Under the pieces are notes generated by a model, which worked only from the letters and a program-made list of their open reading frames with translations, had not been told where the DNA came from and made no database searches. From an uncultured Clostridium sp. (GTDB lineage Bacteria > Bacillota > Clostridia > TANB77 > CAG-465), in the NCBI GenBank assembly GCA_947361355.1, contig CANAIR010000013.1, positions 1-43,008 on the forward strand: a DNA stretch of 43,008 bases. The letters run 5' to 3'. A program made the translations under genes and the position numbers. This document shows positions 41,450 through 43,008 of this stretch, piece after piece (within the stretch, counting starts at the first letter, position 1; each line of letters starts with the position of its first letter).

Positions 41450-41848
41450 ATGAATAAAGAAGATTTATTAGAACTAATTAAAACACTGAAAATTGATAAA
41501 GAGGAGTTTTGGATATTATCATCTGGAGCTTTAGTATTAAGAGATATATATTCTAATGCAAGAGATTTAGATATTGCAGTTACTAATGAAGGATTAGCAC
41601 AATTAAAAAGTAATTATAATATGGTTCAAAAAGAAAATGGTTGGTTTATTGTATCTGATAATGTTGAATGTATATGTGATGGAGAAAAGGAAAGTCTTAA
41701 ATATCAACCACAGAAGATAGGAGATTATTATGTACAAAATATTGAAGAATATTTGGAATATTTAAATAATAGTAACAGAGAAAAGGATAAACTAAGGATA
41801 CCGATAGTTGAAGAATATATAAAGAAAAGTGCTGAATTAGAAAGATAA
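41450..41848 (+). CDS. Nucleotidyltransferase-like protein
   Basis: 132 residues with the start of a minimal nucleotidyltransferase fold: WILSSGALVLRDIYSNARDLDIAV, where SGxxL, Arg-Asp and the DxD-like DLDIAV pair are the catalytic hallmarks. The helical second half is short. It could be a substrate-modifying enzyme or a relative of AbiEii/MNT toxins; there is no partner gene next to it. It lies 20 bases after rhuM2 and may be co-transcribed. Confidence 0.7.
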   Translation: MNKEDLLELIKTLKIDKEEFWILSSGALVLRDIYSNARDLDIAVTNEGLAQLKSNYNMVQKENGWFIVSDNVECICDGEKESLKYQPQKIGDYYVQNIEEYLEYLNNSNREKDKLRIPIVEEYIKKSAELER

Positions 41849-41878
41849 ATTACAAGTTATATAAAAGGAAGTGGAAAA

Positions 41879-42839
41879 ATGTCAAAAGATATGTATCAAA
41901 AAAGAAAAATGAGAGCTGAAAAGAAAATGAAATCCGAAGATGAAAAAGGATTTCCAAAAGCCCAGATAAACTGGTATCCACGGTCATATGGTAAAGGCAC
42001 AAAATGAAATAAAAGAAAGTTTAAAGCTAATAGATATAGTAGTAGAAGTGTTGGATGCAAGAATTCCTATGTCTAGTAGAAATCCTTTAATAGATAATTT
42101 GGCAAAAGAAAAGGAAAGAATAATTGTGTTAAATAAAGCAGATCTTGCCGATGAAAAATGTACAAACGAATGGAAAAAATTTTTTAGCAATAATAATATG
42201 GTTTGTATAGAAAACATTTCTACAAATCCTGGAAGTATAAAAAAATTGGTAGAGGTTATAAAAAAGCAAGGCGAAAAAGTATATGCTAGAAAAAATAAAA
42301 ATAAGGATTTAAAAATTGCTATAAAACCTATATATAGAATACTTATAGTAGGTATTCCGAATGTAGGAAAATCTACAATAATTAATAAAATCGCTGGTAA
42401 AAATAGTGCAAATGTAGGAAATAAACCAGGAGTTACAAAGAAAAAACAATGGATTAGAGTTTCTTCAAATATAGATTTACTTGATACACCAGGTCTTTTA
42501 TGGCCAAATTTAGATGATAAAAATGCTGGTATTAATCTTGCATTAACAGGAAATATAAAACAAGAAATATTAGATTTAGAAGAAATAGCATGTCTTGGAA
42601 TAGATATATTGACAAAAAATGGAAAATACAAAGAAATGATAAAAAATAAATATAATTTACAGGATGAAGATCTTGAAAATATAAGTTATGATATACTAGA
42701 AATAATAGGTAAAAAAAGAGGTTGTATTGTATCAGGTGGAAATGTAGACATGACAAAAGCTGCAAATTGTTTTTTAGAAGATTTAAAAAGTGGTAAAATA
42801 GGAAAAATAACGCTTGATAATATAGATTTAATTAAATAA
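41879..42839 (+). pseudogene. rbgA: Ribosome biogenesis GTPase RbgA (YlqF), single-base frameshift
   Basis: RbgA matures the 50S subunit and is essential in Bacillus subtilis. From ATG 41879 (AAGGAAGTGG site) the frame gives a basic extension and then FPKAQINWYP, after which an extra C at 41981 throws it out of frame. Removing that base restores the family start [34 protein letters not shown]. The rest is intact: NKAD, then GIPNVGKSTIINKIAG (circularly permuted GTPase order), DTPGLLWP and the C-terminal domain. Translation from ATG 41988 would lose the conserved NWYPGH start. An assembly error is likely if the gene is essential here too. Confidence 0.88.
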
Positions 42840-42845
42840 TAGAAT

Positions 42846-42886
42846 AGTTATATAGCTAGTATTAAAAAAATACTAGCTGTATAACT
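42846..42886. terminator. Long hairpin after rbgA
   Basis: AGTTATATAGCTAGTATT pairs with AATACTAGCTGTATAACT (one G-U pair) across a short A loop: 18 base pairs. The T run is missing on the plus strand, so termination strength is uncertain. Confidence 0.6.
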
Positions 42887-42902
42887 AAAATAAGGAGTAA
42901 AT

Positions 42903-43008
42903 ATGTATAAAATAAACAATATATATAATAATAATGAAGAAAATAACAAAGATTTAATGTATATATGGTTATCCAATATACCAGAAATGAGTTATATAAT
43001 ATATTTAA
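42903..43008 (+). CDS. 5' end of a gene, possibly dprA
   Basis: ATG 42903 behind AAGGAG opens 35 codons that run off the window. The DLMYIWLSNIPEMSYIIYL stretch resembles the first helix of DprA-like proteins, and dprA often lies near rbgA in Firmicutes. The fragment is too short to be sure. Confidence 0.4.
   Translation, partial: MYKINNIYNNNEENNKDLMYIWLSNIPEMSYIIYL

Overview
The window is very AT-rich, densely coded DNA with standard Shine-Dalgarno sites, TTGACA/TATAAT promoters and TGA used as a stop. The gene content (RecQ with an HTH tail, MnmA, Der, PlsY, family II pyrophosphatase, FtsY, MurB, YvcK, RuvC, PBP1a, RbgA, a SpoIIID-like protein, a YtaF-like protein and a GerS/YdcC-like lipoprotein relative) points to a low-GC, endospore-lineage Firmicute, most likely an uncultured gut-type member of the Clostridia. 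The BspA-like surface protein with a prepilin-like N-terminus fits that group. No rRNA, tRNA or CRISPR array was seen.

Layout. 1-4.8 kb: membrane protein, recQ, a hypothetical, mnmA and a SpoIIID-like gene without a normal start codon. 4.9-5.7 kb: copy A of a new leader element plus a frameshifted surface-protein fragment. 5.7-9.4 kb: der, plsY, an HD hydrolase and ppaC. 9.4-9.9 kb: a gene-free interval bounded by an 18-bp inverted repeat, holding a consensus promoter and a probable structured RNA. 10-20.5 kb: tandem-HD protein, YtaF-like, patatin, SH3-CAP protein, oxidoreductase, hypotheticals, aspartate kinase, a HipA-like kinase, then leader copy B and a decayed BspA-like gene. 20.6-26.8 kb: ftsY, murB, yvcK, a debranching-enzyme-like gene, ruvC and a NUDIX gene. 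26.9-27.4 kb: orphan leader copy C and the control region of a MATE-cytidylate-kinase fusion. 29.5-33.1 kb: GerS-like protein, EndoA/MazF toxin and PBP1a. 33.3-34.1 kb: a GC-richer gene with a perfect promoter and its own terminator.

34.3-41.9 kb is an accessory stretch of unrelated small genes, all on the plus strand: CYTH-like, ASCH, HhH glycosylase, pyroglutamyl-peptidase-like, two histidine phosphatases (one broken), a kinase remnant, a broken DinD, two RhuM proteins, an RBBP9-like hydrolase and a nucleotidyltransferase. It ends at rbgA, which carries a one-base insertion. Each rhuM gene is preceded by a related leader whose 48-bp core lies in opposite orientation in the two copies.

The best candidates for something undescribed are (1) the three-copy leader element with a short conserved peptide and a strong hairpin at about 5.1, 18.9 and 26.9 kb, (2) the inverted-core element before both rhuM genes, and (3) the GGGTTAGTTTTATAAAA repeat that frames the putative RNA gene. 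Single-base lesions occur in several genes, so true decay has to be separated from assembly error.
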